Below, piece by piece: positions 61,243-64,000 of a stretch of DNA of 64,000 nucleotides. Made by a program: the position numbers and the translations under genes. The stretch comes from Sipunculus nudus (Eukaryota > Annelida > Sipuncula > Golfingiida > Sipunculidae): positions 52,030,714 to 52,094,713 of the forward strand of contig CM049320.1 in assembly GCA_026874595.1 (NCBI GenBank). The letters are read 5' to 3'. The stretch's first letter is position 1, and every line of letters begins with the position of its first letter. The notes beneath the pieces are model-generated. The model ran no database searches. It saw only the letters and a list, made by a program, of their open reading frames with translations, and was not told the origin of the DNA.

Positions 61243-62121
61243 CCCGATTCTTTGTTTTGAATGAAATACGATAAGAAAGAATAGAAAACTGTTTTCTGAG
61301 TCTTTGATAAATGTGGAAACGATCACCTGTAATGATTCCGTATCTAGTTGTTTCACAATAATAATAAATAATCAGTTTAACATTCATCAATGTGAAAATA
61401 ATATGTACTTTCATCAAGAAATGAACAAGACTTTCGTATACCTTGTAGCCATCCAAACTTCCTCTGCGTTGTTTAGCATTTCCCTTCAAACAGGATTTTG
61501 ATCTATCGTTATGTAAGTCACAAGCAGTGAACTGTTCCGGAAGGAGATCTTCAGGTAACGATCATTTACAGAAGATTTGCCATTTAAAAGGCCTTGGAAT
61601 ATATTGCGGAATACAGATAATAACTTTTCTTTACAAGTGATATTTTGTGATAACATAAGTTAACAATATATCGTATCAGGAGTTATGGCTAATCCCTTTG
61701 GTATTATATATGTTACATGAAGGCTGATCTTATTTGTTATATTTGGGAAAAAAAATCAATTGTGGATTGTGTACATATCTTACGCTATACCGGCTTAAGC
61801 TGTCTAGCTTTGCTTTGTTCGGTGAAAGACACAGTGTTCGTAAGTCTGATCGTCAGTGCAAACCTTATATCAACAAGACACCTGTAGTGCAGCATGGCAA
61901 ATTCTGACCCAAGCCCCCACCCCACCCCCTTTCCCGCCAAGCAAGTGGTTTTGTCTTGGACACAAAAACCACTCACCAGCTATGCGTGAGTGAAGGCCAA
62001 GAAAGAGGATTCATCAGAACAATGCAGTTGAAGAGCAATCCGGGCACAATAAGACAGGAAAGACGCTGCTTGCCATCCACCGTATGTCAGCCTGTCATAT
62101 CTAATTCTGCATTTCAGCATG
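61243..62121. other. Downstream flank of the sulfotransferase
   Basis: No gene recognised. Around 61,790-61,980 it resembles the degraded flank repeats of 54-58 kb (sequence near CACAGTGTTCGTAAGTCTG). The right end has an 18-bp direct repeat, ATGGCCTCTCCGCGTGAT, at 62,133 and 62,151. Confidence 0.5.
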
Positions 62122-62770
62122 AGGAATCTGTTATGGCCTCTCCGCGTGATATGGCCTCTCCGCGTGATAAGCCTAAATTCGTGCACATATATAATGCGTT
62201 TATTATATAAGAGGTCTACACTTCAATGTCAAATGCACAACAAATTATTTATATGAGGTCAATTAAACTATTTTGCTCCGCACTTTCATGTATGGTTAAA
62301 CATATTCTTCCATCTTCATTCATGGCCAGTTTAAGAACGCATGTTTACTAATTGACGGTCTTTATTTTATTTGACAAGTTATTATTACATATAAGTGAGT
62401 TTTTGTTTGCTCTTGGTTTAAGCTCTTTCATCCAGTCACATTTCAGATACGAGATCTCACACAGGCGAGCTTGTAAACGCTTTACTCTCGTGTCCAGTAC
62501 ACTATCCAGCTTTATGGCAAATATTGAATTAGGAACGTCTACAAACGATAAATATTCCGGCACTCAAACAATCAAACACTTTGCACCTGACGAGAAAACT
62601 GAGCTCCCAAAATTCGTGTCAACCTTTTAAAGAAAACAAATTTATTATTTGCAATTTCCTTCACCGTCATATATATTTATATGTGGAAAGAAATTCTCTA
62701 CCATACACATTGTGAGTGATACGTAACTAACATAAGATCAATGAAATATGGCAAACATTTTTCTAATTAA

Positions 62771-62811
<41 letters not shown>

Positions 62812-62979
62812 ATAGAGAAAAATGACATACAGTAGCTATCCTTATAATTATCCCTATAATTTCCTTGCCTTAAGGGAGAGGTTTTTGCAGTCATCTACGT
62901 AGTACTTTTGATAACTAAATTAAAGCAAAAAATAAATTAATATTGTAAATATAAGATGCAACTATCAACGCCAACGGTC

Positions 62980-63255
62980 CTATATGAATGCAGCATTGAC
63001 ATAGCATAACTCTGCACAAGGAAAACTTTTTCTACATCTGGGGTTTAAATGTGAGTGGAATAAAAGTAGACCGGAGTCCTCTAGCAACTGTGCCAACTTG
63101 AAAGCGTCCTTTAAGCGCTTTGGTGTTTCCCCTTGGCGGAAGTGTAACTCCAAACAGAACTGACGTATTTTGTTGAATTGTTTAGACTGGATCATATTTG
63201 GTATGACTTCGTACTCCCATTGCTCGATGTCCATCTTCAAAATGTCGATGATACG
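62980..63255 (-). CDS. METTL24-like: METTL24-like terminal exon, right copy
   Basis: Acceptor TTGTTCAG, then RIIDILKMDIEQWEYEV and on to CYVNAAFI with stop TAG. Compared with the left copy it has the more family-like D-I-L-K and C-L-E-L-H (left copy D-I-F-K and C-L-G-L-H), so it may be closer to the ancestral sequence. The preceding exon would start at about 63,996, where only its last bases and a GTAGGA donor are visible before the window ends; the gene is therefore partial here. No lesion seen. Confidence 0.72.
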   Translation of the reverse strand, partial: RIIDILKMDIEQWEYEVIPNMIQSKQFNKIRQFCLELHFRQGETPKRLKDAFKLAQLLEDSGLLLFHSHLNPRCRKSFPCAELCYVNAAFI

Positions 63256-63334
63256 CTGAACAAAGAATATAATAATTTGAAAAGATAAACATACCTTTAT
63301 ATTTAATTTAAGATAAACTGTGTTATGCATCCGA

Positions 63335-63475
<141 letters not shown>

Positions 63476-64000
63476 TTTTGAGTGCTAATTACCTGTTTCC
63501 GGAAATATATTTAACAAAATATTGCAAGTGATCTTTAAATAAACTTCTGATATGGTGTTAGATGCTCAGTTACCCCCATTTACCAAAGTAGACTAACCCC
63601 CTATCACCTATTTTACCATTGGGCAGGGGTAAGGGAAGTTAGTTTGTCTAGGGCGGAAGGTTATGACTGCCCTCCGTCAGGTGTGTCAAACCTCAAGCCT
63701 AATTCATCGTATTTTACTTAGTGGTGACGTTGCTAAAGTATCTGTTAGATAAAGCAACGGCTGTGGTGTCCTAGAGGAAGAGCATCCGAGGGGATATGCG
63801 TGCATCTAAAGACCGTAAGGGCAAGTCAGTGAGTAACTTAAGTTAAATCTCACATTTACCATAAGGATGCCAGTATGGTATGTTTCGGCTTAATTATATA
63901 AATTATTTCGAATAAAGACAGATCTATCGGCTATTTTCGTAACTAGTTCAGCGTTGTTTTATTTTACTTTTTAGCGAAGTCCAACAAAGTCCTACCTTTT

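Noticed and set aside
60945-61356. Two minus-strand frames of 82 and 103 codons
   Set aside because: They are antisense shadows of sulfotransferase exon 2.

Overview
The window is nuclear DNA of an animal. It is AT-rich, full of (TA)n, (GA)n and (CA)n microsatellites, has split genes with GT-AG introns, animal-type retrotransposon debris and decayed tandem gene copies. The gene content (cytosolic sulfotransferase relatives, METTL24-like methyltransferase exons, an ATP-grasp enzyme) fits a marine invertebrate, most likely a mollusc, but nothing here fixes the taxon. I saw no tRNA, rRNA or CRISPR array.

Layout. 1-4.1 kb: 3' exons of a METTL24-like gene on the minus strand. 5.5-6.0 kb: LINE reverse-transcriptase tail (minus). 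6,431-27,456 and 29,261-50,077: two nearly identical ~21-kb direct copies separated by a 1.8-kb spacer. Each copy holds, in order, a LINE endonuclease relic, a GC-rich repeat, a nested pair of ~2.4-kb units (each with a 23-bp minisatellite, an N-terminal signal-anchor exon on minus and a sulfotransferase exon-2 relic on plus), a long inverted repeat, a sulfotransferase pseudogene, an apparently intact three-exon ATP-grasp gene (347 aa), a second LINE relic, a deleted sulfotransferase relic and a decayed METTL24-like 3' module. 50-54 kb: a Ty3/Gypsy element whose integrase lies upstream of its reverse transcriptase (the Gmr1-like order). 54-60 kb: multiply repeated sulfotransferase 5'-flank sequence. 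60.1-61.2 kb: the best-preserved sulfotransferase copy, two exons with two frameshifts. 62.1-64 kb: the METTL24-like 3' module seen at the window start appears again, so the whole 62 kb may be one period of a larger tandem array.

The only genes that look intact are the two ATP-grasp copies and, as far as visible, the METTL24-like 3' exons at the window edges. Sulfotransferase pieces lie on plus and METTL24-like pieces on minus, alternating, as if an ancestral pair of opposed genes was duplicated many times and then degraded. A functional link between the ATP-grasp enzyme and its neighbours is not shown by the sequence. The ATP-grasp product resembles a mainly bacterial group (RimK-like enzymes such as cycloserine ligase DcsG), which makes it the most interesting gene here.
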